42,630 bases of DNA from Microbispora hainanensis (lineage in GTDB: Bacteria; Actinomycetota; Actinomycetes; Streptosporangiales; Streptosporangiaceae): contig NZ_VIRM01000067.1 of the NCBI RefSeq assembly GCF_006874475.1, positions 1 to 42,630 on the forward strand, written 5' to 3'. The notes beneath the pieces were generated by a model. That model did no database searches and was not told the DNA's origin. It saw nothing but the letters and a program-made list of their open reading frames with translations. Below, piece by piece: positions 1 to 6,892 of the stretch (the first letter of the stretch is position 1; each line of letters opens with the position of its first letter). The position numbers and the translations under genes were made by a program.

Positions 1-450
1 CCGATCACTGGCCTCGGGCCGTCGCCACCCTCCCGCGTACGAGACGGCAGGGACGTCGGGGCGCGGCACGGTGTTGCGACGGATCCGGTACACCCCGCCG
101 TACGACAGCAGCTCGAACCAGGTCATCCGGCAGGCGCACGTGTGCGCCAGGACCCGCCCCCGGCCGGGCGATTCGGCACACCAGAGCAGCTTGACATGGC
201 CCGGCCGGGGAACGGCGGGATGCGGCGCGATCCCGGGGCACAGCCCTGTGTCGTCGTCTTCCTCGGGGCCGAAGACGATGGCCGCAATCCAGGGGTACGC
301 CGCCCGCACCCGGCTGACGACCACCTCCAGGTCGGCATCGCTCAACCTGAGCTCCTGGCGGACCTCCGTCAGGGGCTGGAGTCGCAGGACTTGACGCACC
401 GCCTCGTCTCGCCGCTGTTGCGCCCTGGTTCCCGAAATCGCGATGGTCAC
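1..450 (-). CDS. Hypothetical protein, cut by window edge
   Basis: The reading frame starts at a GTG (448-450) that overlaps the TGA of the upstream gene, so the two are translationally coupled. It stays open for about 150 codons to the window edge, so the C-terminus is missing. The product is soluble, with no signal peptide or membrane segment. A hydrophobic AYPWIAAIVFGPEEDD stretch sits near the middle, and a Cys-containing HTCACRMTWFELL segment follows. I do not recognise a family. The coupling to the next gene and the shared upstream region with two GntR-type regulators suggest it belongs to the same small accessory unit. Confidence 0.6.
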   Translation of the reverse strand, partial: MTIAISGTRAQQRRDEAVRQVLRLQPLTEVRQELRLSDADLEVVVSRVRAAYPWIAAIVFGPEEDDDTGLCPGIAPHPAVPRPGHVKLLWCAESPGRGRVLAHTCACRMTWFELLSYGGVYRIRRNTVPRPDVPAVSYAGGWRRPEASDR

Positions 451-857
451 GGCAGGGCGGCCATATCGGCCAGGCTCTCCTGCTCGGCGATCACTCGGCA
501 GAGTTCGCCCAGATCGTCCCCGTCCACGGTCCTGTGAGCACCGGCCGCCTCAGCCACGACGCTGAACGGCCGCTCGCGTGTCGCCCAGAACCTCCCGGCG
601 TCGGACCGCCACACGCTCCAACGGCTCACCGCCCGAACGATGTGGCGAAGCTCGACCAGGGTCTCTGCCGACAGCTCAACGCGGGCGGACCTCGCCGCCC
701 ACCCCTCACCCGTACGGGTGAAGCACCAGTCCGGGAACTCCCGGCGCGCTTCTGCCGCGAGACGATCCATGATCGGTACTTCTTCGGGCACCGCGGTAGC
801 CGGAAAGGTAGGTGGGCTGATCCCGGTCTGCACGAACTCCTCGTGGTGCGCCTTCAT
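447..857 (-). CDS. Hypothetical protein, 136 aa
   Basis: ATG at 857 is preceded by a strong ribosome binding site (GGAGGA about seven bases upstream), which decides this start over the internal ATG at 770. The protein is soluble and rich in Trp and Arg in its middle (RWSVWRSDAGRFWATRERP), and ends acidic. The pattern 'W..D.GRFWATR' resembles small actinobacterial proteins often found beside GntR regulators, but I cannot assign a function. It is transcribed divergently from the UTRA gene at 1016. The intervening 158 bp carries repeated AGTAAGG motifs, which suggests one regulator controls both directions. Its stop overlaps the GTG of the following gene. Confidence 0.65.
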   Translation of the reverse strand: MKAHHEEFVQTGISPPTFPATAVPEEVPIMDRLAAEARREFPDWCFTRTGEGWAARSARVELSAETLVELRHIVRAVSRWSVWRSDAGRFWATRERPFSVVAEAAGAHRTVDGDDLGELCRVIAEQESLADMAALP

Positions 858-883
858 GACGAAGTCCTCCCAGGGGCCTCGCA

Positions 884-976
884 GCCTTACTGCCTTACAT
901 GAAGGCTAGCAAGGTTAGCCCGCTTCCGCCTCGGTAAAGGTCTCTCGCCGAACGCCTTACTGCCTAATAAGTAAGG
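884..976. promoter_or_regulatory. Divergent operator region with repeated AGTAAGG motifs
   Basis: GCCTTACTGCCT occurs twice (884-895 and 954-965). The core AGTAAGG/CCTTACT occurs at 885-891, 955-961 and 970-976, with a variant at 893-899. Copies 955-961 and 970-976 form an inverted repeat with an 8-base gap. A degenerate pair, AAGGCTAG and AAGGTTAG, lies at 902-918. The cluster sits between the divergent genes at 857 and 1016, as expected for an autoregulated GntR-type operator. The binding protein is inferred, not shown. Confidence 0.55.
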
Positions 977-1015
977 TAGAAAAGTGGTAATCCTGCCGGA
1001 CTGAGGAGGCTCAGC

Positions 1016-1555
1016 GTGAACGAGCGCAAGTGGGCGAGTGTCTCCACGCCGTACCTCCAGCCGCACAGGATGGGGCAGGCGGACGCGTGGGCGACGGAGG
1101 CGGCGCAGCATGGCCGCAAGGGAACGCATCGACTTGGAGAGGTGGGAGAACAGCCGGCACCCCCGGAGGTCGCGGAGCGGCTTCGGCTCACACCTGGCGA
1201 GCAGGTGGTCGTCCGGCACCGGATCGTGCTCCTGGACGATCAGCCCGTGGAACTCGCCGACTCCTACTATCCCGTGACCATCGCCAGGGGAACCCGGCTC
1301 GCCGAGCCGCGCAAGATCCCCGGCGGTGCCGTCGCGCTGCTGGCCGAGCTCGGTTACGAGCCTCGGTACGCGGAGGAGGACGTCCACGCCCGACCGGCGT
1401 CAGCGGACGAGCGGCAGTCCCTCGGCCTCGATGAGCACGGCTGGGTTCTGGTGCTGACCCGCACACTCCGAGCCGAGAACGGCGAACCGGTCGAGGTCAG
1501 CGTCATGACGATGAACCCGTGGGGCCGCTACCTGCGATATGAGACAACCCTGTGA
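1016..1555 (+). CDS. UTRA-domain protein lacking a DNA-binding domain (GntR relative)
   Basis: GTG start with GAGGAGG just upstream (about 1003-1009). The 179-residue product aligns by eye with the ligand-binding UTRA half of the GntR/HutC regulator encoded next door. Shared features are the 'PPEVAERLRL..GEQVVVRHRIVLLDDQPVELADSYYP' type core, 'GGAVALLAELGY' and the C-terminal 'EVSVMTMNPWGRYLRYE' strand. The N-terminal 60 residues do not contain a recognisable winged helix. It may therefore be an effector-binding partner or decoy for the adjacent full-length regulator, or a remnant. The downstream gene starts about 20 bp after its stop, so the two are likely cotranscribed. Confidence 0.75.
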   Translation: MNERKWASVSTPYLQPHRMGQADAWATEAAQHGRKGTHRLGEVGEQPAPPEVAERLRLTPGEQVVVRHRIVLLDDQPVELADSYYPVTIARGTRLAEPRKIPGGAVALLAELGYEPRYAEEDVHARPASADERQSLGLDEHGWVLVLTRTLRAENGEPVEVSVMTMNPWGRYLRYETTL

Positions 1556-1574
1556 TGAGAAAGGAACTCGTACC

Positions 1575-2294
1575 GTGCCGCGAAAGTCGGACGAGCGACC
1601 CCCGCAACTGAAGATCGCCGCCGACCTTCGAGCGAAGATCATGTCAGGCGAACTTGAACCGGGCCAGAAGCTCCCCTCCACAGCCGAACTGGCCGAGACG
1701 TACGGCACCGCTGCGGCCACCGCCCACAATGCGACGAAGCTCCTCCAAGCCGAGGGGTTCGCGTACGGCCAGGCTGGCAAAGGCGTCTTCGTCCGCGACC
1801 GGCGCCCGTTCGTCGTCCGTACCGCCGCCTACTTCGACCCCGCCGAGCGCGGCGTCACCTACCGGCTGCTCGATGTCGCGGAGGTCGACGCACCCAAGCA
1901 CGTCGCGGCGGAGCTTGGAGAGGAACGAGCGATACTGCGACACCGGTTGATGCTGCGCGACGAGGAGCCCGTCGAGGTGTCCTGGTCGTATTACCCGCAC
2001 AGCCTGGCCGCCGACACCGCGCTCAGCCGTCGGGGACGCATCCGAGGGGGCGCGCCGGCCGTACTCGCGGAGCTCGGCCACCCGGAACGTGAGTTCACCG
2101 ACAGCGTCTCGGTAAGGCCGCCGACCACAGGAGAGGCCGAACTCCTGGAACTTCCCGAGGGCATTCCAGTGATCCGGCAGCTCCGCGTCGTCTACTCCGA
2201 CGAAGCGCGCCCGGTCGAGGTGTCCATCCTCATCAAGGGCGGCCACCTCTATGAGCTGAGGTATCAGCAGACAATCCCGGGTGAGGCATCCTGA
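1575..2294 (+). CDS. GntR/HutC-family transcriptional regulator
   Basis: A GTG at 1575 is chosen because AAAGGAA (1559-1565) lies at the right distance; an in-frame ATG at 1539 overlaps the previous gene and has no site. The 239-residue product has an N-terminal winged helix (IAADLRAKIMSGELEPGQKLPSTAELAETYG, then AHNATKLLQAEGF) followed by a UTRA ligand-binding domain ending in 'EVSILIKGGHLYELRYQQT'. It pairs with the preceding UTRA-only gene. The likely role is a ligand-responsive repressor, and the repeated AGTAAGG motifs upstream of the operon are the obvious candidate operator. The ligand cannot be read from the sequence. Confidence 0.88.
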   Translation: MPRKSDERPPQLKIAADLRAKIMSGELEPGQKLPSTAELAETYGTAAATAHNATKLLQAEGFAYGQAGKGVFVRDRRPFVVRTAAYFDPAERGVTYRLLDVAEVDAPKHVAAELGEERAILRHRLMLRDEEPVEVSWSYYPHSLAADTALSRRGRIRGGAPAVLAELGHPEREFTDSVSVRPPTTGEAELLELPEGIPVIRQLRVVYSDEARPVEVSILIKGGHLYELRYQQTIPGEAS

Positions 2295-2322
2295 GGCATT
2301 CAGAAAGCCGTCACACGAGGAA

Positions 2323-2339
2323 GCGGCCGAACCGGCCGC
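2323..2339. terminator. Short GC-rich hairpin between convergent genes
   Basis: GCGGCCG (2323-2329) and CGGCCGC (2333-2339) form a 7-bp stem with a 3-base loop, located between the stops of the GntR gene and the ASCH gene. There is no T-tract, so function as a terminator is inferred from position. Confidence 0.4.
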
Positions 2340-2372
2340 GACGGCCCGGCACGCTCAGGTTCGACCAGGTAA

Positions 2373-2780
2373 TCACGTAGTGGCGACCAACTCGATCTCG
2401 ATGGCCAGGACGCCGAGGGCTTCCTTCTCCGGTCCATAGATGCGCCGGATGGCGGTCAATTGCTGATCTCGCGGGCTGGTCGGGTCGACCTTCTCATGGC
2501 CTTCGGTGTCCAGTAGCTCCTCAAAACTGCGATAGCGAGCGACCCGCTTGACCTTGGTCAGGGCGTCGTCGCCGCCGCACGTGAATCGGATGTAGTCGCC
2601 TGTGGCGAGGTCCCGCAGCTTGGGGTATTGGACCCGGACCTCGATGGTCTTGCTGCCGTCGGCGACGAGATCGAAGTACCGCCGGTACAGGTTCATCGAG
2701 CGAACGCGCACGCTCCGCGGCGTACGGATCTTGTCCGGCGGACCATCGGCGACTGCCCGTGCCTCTTCTTCACCCCGCAT
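2373..2780 (-). CDS. ASCH-domain protein
   Basis: The C-terminal 110 residues fit the ASCH fold (a PUA-like beta barrel thought to bind RNA or modified nucleotides). The pattern is 'RSVRVRSMNLYRRYFDLVADGSKTIEVRV', then 'LRDLATGDYIRFTCGG' and 'YRSFEELLDTEG', ending 'KEALGVLAIEIELV'. The K-T-I-E-V-R signature is that of the family. The start is uncertain. ATG at 2780 gives 135 residues but has a weak ribosome binding site. The longest frame begins at 2924 inside the operator repeats and is unlikely. Upstream lie two tandem copies of a 35-bp operator that also occurs at the Fic promoter, so the two genes are probably co-regulated. Cellular role unknown. Confidence 0.75.
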   Translation of the reverse strand: MRGEEEARAVADGPPDKIRTPRSVRVRSMNLYRRYFDLVADGSKTIEVRVQYPKLRDLATGDYIRFTCGGDDALTKVKRVARYRSFEELLDTEGHEKVDPTSPRDQQLTAIRRIYGPEKEALGVLAIEIELVATT

Positions 2781-2873
2781 GAGGACACAGTGTCGCGCCA
2801 CCCACCCGAGACGTACGGAACTTCGCTTCACGAGGCTTATGGGCGCGCAAGGCAGACGAGTTGGGACCCGAGC

Positions 2874-2948
2874 TATCCTTTCACCTCGGAGCCGAGCGTG
2901 AAAGGATAAGCCGTATCCTTTCATGATCTTGGTCGGCGTGAAAGGAAA
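2874..2948. promoter_or_regulatory. Two tandem 35-bp inverted-repeat operators
   Basis: TATCCTTTCA (2874-2883), then 15 bases, then TGAAAGGATA (2899-2908). After 5 bases the unit repeats: TATCCTTTCA (2914-2923), 15 bases, TGAAAGGAAA (2939-2948). The half-sites are identical or 9/10 identical and the 15-base spacing is exact in both. The first spacer contains CTCGG-AG-CCGAG, so that copy can also form a hairpin. A third copy precedes the Fic gene (4271-4305). Confidence 0.7.
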
Positions 2949-2969
2949 CCCGCTCCGGAGTCGCCGGGT

Positions 2970-4265
2970 TCAGCGTTGTGGACGAGCGGGCACCATCCGC
3001 CGGGGTGACGACTCCCGGGTGTCCCATCGAGTGCCGGCCAGGCGGCGCTCGGTGAGGGTGAGCAGGTCGAACACCTCCCGCGCTGAATATCCCCGAGTGT
3101 TCCTCTCGACCTGTTTGGGGTGCAGAATGCCTGCTCCCGCGAGCTCTTCCAAGGCCTGCCGCGCGGCGGGGTGAGTGATCTCCAGCAGGCTTTGCACGGT
3201 CCGCGCCGTCACAACCGGCACCGCGGGCAGCAGGTCGAGAAGGCGTGCGACCGCCGAGTCGGATCGCGGAGCGGCCCGCATGCCCTGAGACTTACGGAAA
3301 CGGCGATGGCGGTCCAGCCAGTCTTCCTGCAATTCGCGAAGTTCGTCGGCGAACCGCTCCGCCTGCTCCACCGCCGTACGGGTGGCCGCCAGGAAGACCC
3401 GCAGCCAGGTGCCCACGGCCGCCTGAGCGTCAGCGGACGCGCTTTCCCCGGAGTAGCGATAGGCCATGAGGCCCGAGACGTACTCGTCGGACCGTGTCAG
3501 CAGCACAAGGCTGATCGGCAGAATCGCGTTCGGTGTCAGCCCACGCCGGGCGAGGACCGTATGGATGAGCGCTCGCCCCACTCGGCCGTTGCCATCGGTG
3601 AAGGGATGAATGGTTTCGAACTGGGCGTGGATCAGAGCGGCCTGGACCAGGGCCGCGTGCTCCGCGCTGTTGATGTACGTCACCAGATCCCGCATGAGCG
3701 ACGGCACACGGTCGGGCGGAGGCGGAACGAATTCGGCATCCAGAGGATGCCACTCGCTCCCGCCGACCCAGTTCTGCACCGTCCGGAGCCCGTGGTGGCG
3801 TTCGTCCGGCAGGAGCACCTGATGAAGAGCGACGACGTCGGACACGGAGACCGCGTCGACCGTCACCAGATCGGTGACCGCCCACCGCAGGGCGGTCACG
3901 TTGTCGGCGACCAGTTTCTCCGTCGCGGTGAAGCCCTTCGTCACGCCCGTGGTTGGACCGGACAGCTCGGCGAGGGCCACCTGCTGCGGAGACACCTGCA
4001 ATCCCTCGATCCGGGAGGACGCGATCGCCTCGGATCTGAGCAGGAATCGGGCCAAGCCGTCGACGCCGTGACTCGCGGGGTGCGCGACGAGCCGCCGCAC
4101 AAGCCTCTCGACCACCGCTGCCTCTTGGGCGACGTCGGACGGCAGGACGAGCACACGGCCGACCATGTGATCCGGTGTGTAGGCATGGCGAGTGTCTCCA
4201 CGACTGTCCCGTTTGCTGGGGGCGGCCCATGCGTTGGGCCACGACACCTCGACGTACCCGGCCAT
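2970..4265 (-). CDS. Fic-domain protein (AMPylase family) with C-terminal winged helix
   Basis: The catalytic Fic motif HPFTDGNGRVGR is intact, so the protein should transfer AMP or another nucleotide-derived group to a target hydroxyl. An N-terminal Fic_N region carries SSRIEG, the inhibitory-helix motif (S/T-x-x-x-E-G) of class II Fic proteins, so activity is probably autoinhibited. The last 110 residues look like a winged helix ('VARLLDLLPAVPVVTARTVQ', 'ARQALEELAGAGIL'), common in large Fic proteins. ATG 4265 gives 431 residues. The longer frame to 4334 would read through the operator and is rejected. Its promoter and that of the ASCH gene share a 35-bp operator. No separate antitoxin gene is seen. 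The target protein is unknown. Confidence 0.9.
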   Translation of the reverse strand: MAGYVEVSWPNAWAAPSKRDSRGDTRHAYTPDHMVGRVLVLPSDVAQEAAVVERLVRRLVAHPASHGVDGLARFLLRSEAIASSRIEGLQVSPQQVALAELSGPTTGVTKGFTATEKLVADNVTALRWAVTDLVTVDAVSVSDVVALHQVLLPDERHHGLRTVQNWVGGSEWHPLDAEFVPPPPDRVPSLMRDLVTYINSAEHAALVQAALIHAQFETIHPFTDGNGRVGRALIHTVLARRGLTPNAILPISLVLLTRSDEYVSGLMAYRYSGESASADAQAAVGTWLRVFLAATRTAVEQAERFADELRELQEDWLDRHRRFRKSQGMRAAPRSDSAVARLLDLLPAVPVVTARTVQSLLEITHPAARQALEELAGAGILHPKQVERNTRGYSAREVFDLLTLTERRLAGTRWDTRESSPRRMVPARPQR

Positions 4266-4270
4266 CCGGT

Positions 4271-4305
4271 TATCTTTTCCCGTCCTCGGCCGGCCTGGAA
4301 GGAAA
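4271..4305. promoter_or_regulatory. Fic promoter operator, same architecture as 2874-2948
   Basis: TATCTTTTCC (4271-4280), exactly 15 bases, then TGGAAGGAAA (4296-4305). This matches the ASCH-side operators in half-site sequence (8/10 and 9/10) and in spacing. On the minus strand the proximal half-site contains GGAAAAGA, which also serves as the likely ribosome binding site of the Fic gene (ATG at 4265). Occupancy could therefore block transcription, or the RNA copy could matter. Confidence 0.65.
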
Positions 4306-4333
4306 ACCGCGCGCCGCCGCCGTACGGGCGGCA

Positions 4334-4834
4334 CTAACCAAGGGTGGTGTCGCCGAGGGAGGCGAGGAGGGTGCGCAGGGCGCCGGTGAGGTGGTCGCGC
4401 TCCCCGGGGTCCAGCGGCGCCAGCAGCCGGGCCTCGTTCGCGACATGCGGCCCCAGCACCTCGTCCACGAGCGCGAGACCGCGGTCGGTGAGCCGCACCC
4501 GGACCGACCGCCGGTCATCGGAGTCGGGGATTCGTTCGACCAGTCCCCTGGCCGCCATCCGGTCGATGCGGTTGGTGATCGCACCCGAGGTCACCATCGC
4601 CGCCTTATTGAGGGCTCCCGCCGACAGCTCGTACGGCGGGCCGGAGCGGCGCAACGTGGCCAGGACGTCGAACTCCCAGCGCTCCAGGCCGTACGCGGCG
4701 AAGAACTCCTTCAGCTCCCGGTCGAGCAGCCGCGACAGCCGGGTGATCCTGCCCATGATCCCCATCGGCCATACGTCCAGGTCAGGCCGTTCCCGCGCCC
4801 ACTGCGCGAGCAGCAGATCGACCGCGTCACCCAT
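4334..4834 (-). CDS. MarR-family transcriptional regulator
   Basis: 166 residues with the MarR winged helix: 'RWEFDVLATLRRSG' helix, 'LSAGALNKAAMVTSGAITNRIDRMAARGLVER' recognition helix, and the 'DSDDRRSVRVRLTDRGLAL' wing. AGGGG five bases before the ATG sets the start. It is transcribed divergently from the EamA exporter at 4939, and the 104-bp gap holds an 11-bp inverted repeat. It therefore very probably represses itself and the exporter until a small molecule binds. A close paralogue with the same DRP-L-D and VTSG-TNRIDR signatures is encoded at 38418, there facing a methyltransferase. Confidence 0.9.
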   Translation of the reverse strand: MGDAVDLLLAQWARERPDLDVWPMGIMGRITRLSRLLDRELKEFFAAYGLERWEFDVLATLRRSGPPYELSAGALNKAAMVTSGAITNRIDRMAARGLVERIPDSDDRRSVRVRLTDRGLALVDEVLGPHVANEARLLAPLDPGERDHLTGALRTLLASLGDTTLG

Positions 4835-4855
4835 GGCGACCCCTAAGCACTAAGT

Positions 4856-4917
4856 ATCTCAACGTTCATCAGTTTGACGTCGATGCGTTCGGCGTGCTGT
4901 TATTTCAACGTTGAGAT
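4856..4917. promoter_or_regulatory. MarR operator, inverted ATCTCAACGTT pair
   Basis: ATCTCAACGTT (4856-4866) is repeated inverted as AACGTTGAGAT (4907-4917). The second copy lies in the perfect 10-bp palindrome TCAACGTTGA (4905-4914), a few bases upstream of the exporter's ribosome binding site. Binding there would block both divergent promoters. Confidence 0.6.
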
Positions 4918-4938
4918 TATCAACGAGGAGCAATCTTC

Positions 4939-5916
4939 ATGGGCATCTCCGCCGCATCCCGGTCCGGTTCCGCGCCGCACGCCGCGACCCTGGCCCTCAC
5001 CGCGCTCACGCCACTCGCCTGGGGCTCGACGTACGCCGTGACCACGGAGTTCCTGCCGCCCGACCGCCCGATGTTCACCGCGGTGATGAGAGCGCTGCCC
5101 GCCGGGCTGGCGTTGCTGGTCATCGGCCGCGTGCTGCCGCGCGGCATGTGGATCTGGCGGGCCGCGGTGCTCGGCGTGCTGAACATCGGGGCGTTCTTCC
5201 CCTTGCTGTTCCTGGCGGCGTACCGGCTGCCCGGCGGCGTCGCGGCCGTGCTTGGCGCGGTGGGCCCGCTGTTCGCGCTCGCCTTCGCCTCCCTGCTGCT
5301 CGCCGAGCGTCCGACCACACGCAAGGTGCTCGCCGGAGTCCTCGGACTGCTCGGGGTCGGGCTGGTCGTCCTGCGCGCCGAGGCGCGGCTCGACATGGCC
5401 GGGGTGCTCGCCGGGCTGGCCGGGGCCGCGTCCATGTCCGCCGGGACCGTGCTGACCAAGCGCTGGGGCCGCCCCGAGGGGGTCGGGGCCCTCGCCCTCA
5501 CCGGATGGCAGCTCACCGCCGGCGGGCTGCTGCTCGTTCCCGTCGCCCTGCTCGTCGAGGGCGCACCTCCGGCGCTGAGCGGCGAGAACCTGCTCGGCTA
5601 CGCCTACCTGGGCATCGTCGGCACCGCGGTCGGCTATTGGATCTGGTTCCGCGGGATCTCCCGGCTCCCCGCCACATCCGTCGCCTTCCTCGCGCTGCTG
5701 AGCCCGGTATCCGCGGCCGTCATCGGCTGGGCGGCGCTCGGGCAGTCTCTCAGCCCGATCCAGTTGCTCGGCATGCTCCTCGCCCTCGGCGGCACCCTCC
5801 TCGGCCAGGCTCCGGCCGGGCCTTCCCGGCGCGCCGCGGCCCCGCCCCAGCCCACTTCCACCCCCGCCTCCGAGACTCCCCTGCGCCCTCCCGCCACGAC
5901 AGCCCGTACGAGCTGA
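4939..5916 (+). CDS. EamA-family (drug/metabolite) transporter
   Basis: 325 residues with two EamA repeats and about ten hydrophobic segments. The family hallmarks are 'TPLAWGSTYAVTTEFLPPDRP' in the first helix pair and 'LSPVSAAVIGWAALGQSLSPIQLLGMLLALGGTLL' at the end of the second repeat. GAGGAG (4924-4929) precedes the ATG. It sits in the cytoplasmic membrane and probably exports an amino acid-like metabolite or drug. The final 45 residues are Pro/Ala/Thr-rich and presumably cytoplasmic. Control by the divergent MarR protein is expected; the substrate is presumably related to that regulator's ligand. Confidence 0.9.
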   Translation: MGISAASRSGSAPHAATLALTALTPLAWGSTYAVTTEFLPPDRPMFTAVMRALPAGLALLVIGRVLPRGMWIWRAAVLGVLNIGAFFPLLFLAAYRLPGGVAAVLGAVGPLFALAFASLLLAERPTTRKVLAGVLGLLGVGLVVLRAEARLDMAGVLAGLAGAASMSAGTVLTKRWGRPEGVGALALTGWQLTAGGLLLVPVALLVEGAPPALSGENLLGYAYLGIVGTAVGYWIWFRGISRLPATSVAFLALLSPVSAAVIGWAALGQSLSPIQLLGMLLALGGTLLGQAPAGPSRRAAAPPQPTSTPASETPLRPPATTARTS

Positions 5917-5942
5917 GGGCGAGCCTGGTCACCGAAAGGCGG

Positions 5943-5970
5943 TTCGTCACAGAACGTCGCAACCTATACT
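5943..5970 (+). promoter_or_regulatory. Probable promoter for a leaderless transcript
   Basis: TATACT (5965-5970) is a good -10 element, with a weak TTCGTC at -35 (5943-5948, 16-bp spacer). The GTG at 5977 lies where transcription should begin, so the small gene that follows is probably leaderless. Confidence 0.45.
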
Positions 5971-5976
5971 CGCTTC

Positions 5977-6165
5977 GTGTTTGTCCACACGCGAAGCATG
6001 GACAACGCTGAGACGGACGGCCAGGTTGACTACGAGAGCATCCGGCGGCGTTTCCCGTGGGTCGGCCACGGCCCTGACGAGGAGCACGAGTTCTCCACGA
6101 CCTGCCGGGATGTTCTGGCGGGGGCGGGGTGGCCGACGCTGACACGAGCCCCATACGCGGAGTGA
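5977..6165 (+). CDS. Small hypothetical protein, 62 aa
   Basis: Short acidic protein (MDNAETDGQVDYESIRRRF, then PWVGHGPDEEHEFS) with no membrane segment. It could start at GTG 5977, which would be leaderless given the -10 element at 5965-5970, or at ATG 5998. Neither has a ribosome binding site. I do not recognise the family. Support comes from the promoter and from lack of a competing frame. It precedes the cyclodeaminase-folD pair by about 105 bp. Confidence 0.45.
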   Translation: MFVHTRSMDNAETDGQVDYESIRRRFPWVGHGPDEEHEFSTTCRDVLAGAGWPTLTRAPYAE

Positions 6166-6271
6166 CCAGCGGGACGTGGGAGGATTTTCCCGGCCGTGCA
6201 ATGCGCGAGCTGTGGCGACGCACGAACCGTGCCACGCGTGCGCGAACCAGGACGACCGGAGGACGAGCGCG

Positions 6272-6892
6272 ATGCGCGACGAGAAGATCAGCGATTTCCT
6301 GTCCCGCCTCGCCGATCGGGTGCCCGCACCGGGCGGTGGTGCCGCAGCGGCGCTGCAGGCCGCGCAGGCCGCGGCCCTGCTGGGCATGGTCGCGCGCTAC
6401 ACCACCGGCGAGAAGTACGCCGAGCACGCGGCCGTGATCGAACGGATCATCGGCGAGACCGACGACCTGCGGTCGACCGCCCTGCGCCTGGCCGAGGACG
6501 ACGAGGCGGCGTTCACGGCGGTCACCGAGGCGTACAAGCTGCCCAAGGACACCGACGAGGCCAAGGCGGCCCGGTCGGCCGCCATCGCCGAGGCGCTGGT
6601 GGGGGCGGGCAGGGTCCCGGCCGAGGTGGTCGCCGTCGCGAGGAAGGCCGTCGGCATCGCCGAGGAACTGCTGCCCATCGGCAACCGCAACGTCGTCTCC
6701 GACATCGCCGCCGCCACCGAGGCCGCCCGCGCCGCGGCGACCACCGCCCGGGTGAACATCGAGATCAATCTCGGCGGGATCAAGGACGAGCGCGCCCGTG
6801 CCGAACTGGCCGCCGAGGCGGCCGGGGTGGACGAGGTCGCCGCCCGGGCCGAACGGGTCACCGCCGCCGTACGCGAGGAGATCGCCAAATGA
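6272..6892 (+). CDS. Cyclodeaminase/cyclohydrolase family protein (FTCD C-terminal type)
   Basis: 206 residues, all-helical, matching the formiminotransferase-cyclodeaminase C-terminal fold. The signature region is 'SDFLSRLADRVPAPGGGAAAALQAAQAAALLGMVARYT', and the end is 'NVVSDIAAATEAARAAATTARVNIEINL'. Homologues act as methenyl-tetrahydrofolate cyclohydrolase or formimino-tetrahydrofolate cyclodeaminase. ATG 6272 has CGGAGGA upstream; longer in-frame starts do not. Its stop overlaps the folD start (ATGA), so the two are made together. Because the neighbouring FolD lacks the lysine needed for cyclohydrolase activity, this protein very likely supplies that step. Confidence 0.85.
   Translation: MRDEKISDFLSRLADRVPAPGGGAAAALQAAQAAALLGMVARYTTGEKYAEHAAVIERIIGETDDLRSTALRLAEDDEAAFTAVTEAYKLPKDTDEAKAARSAAIAEALVGAGRVPAEVVAVARKAVGIAEELLPIGNRNVVSDIAAATEAARAAATTARVNIEINLGGIKDERARAELAAEAAGVDEVAARAERVTAAVREEIAK

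Noticed and set aside
4266..4334. 23-residue N-terminal extension of the Fic protein
   Set aside because: It would encode the operator half-sites; ATG 4265 has a plausible GGAAAAGA site.
6169..6271. Cys-containing N-terminal extension of the cyclodeaminase-family protein
   Set aside because: The ribosome binding site CGGAGGA points to ATG 6272, where the family's N-terminus begins.
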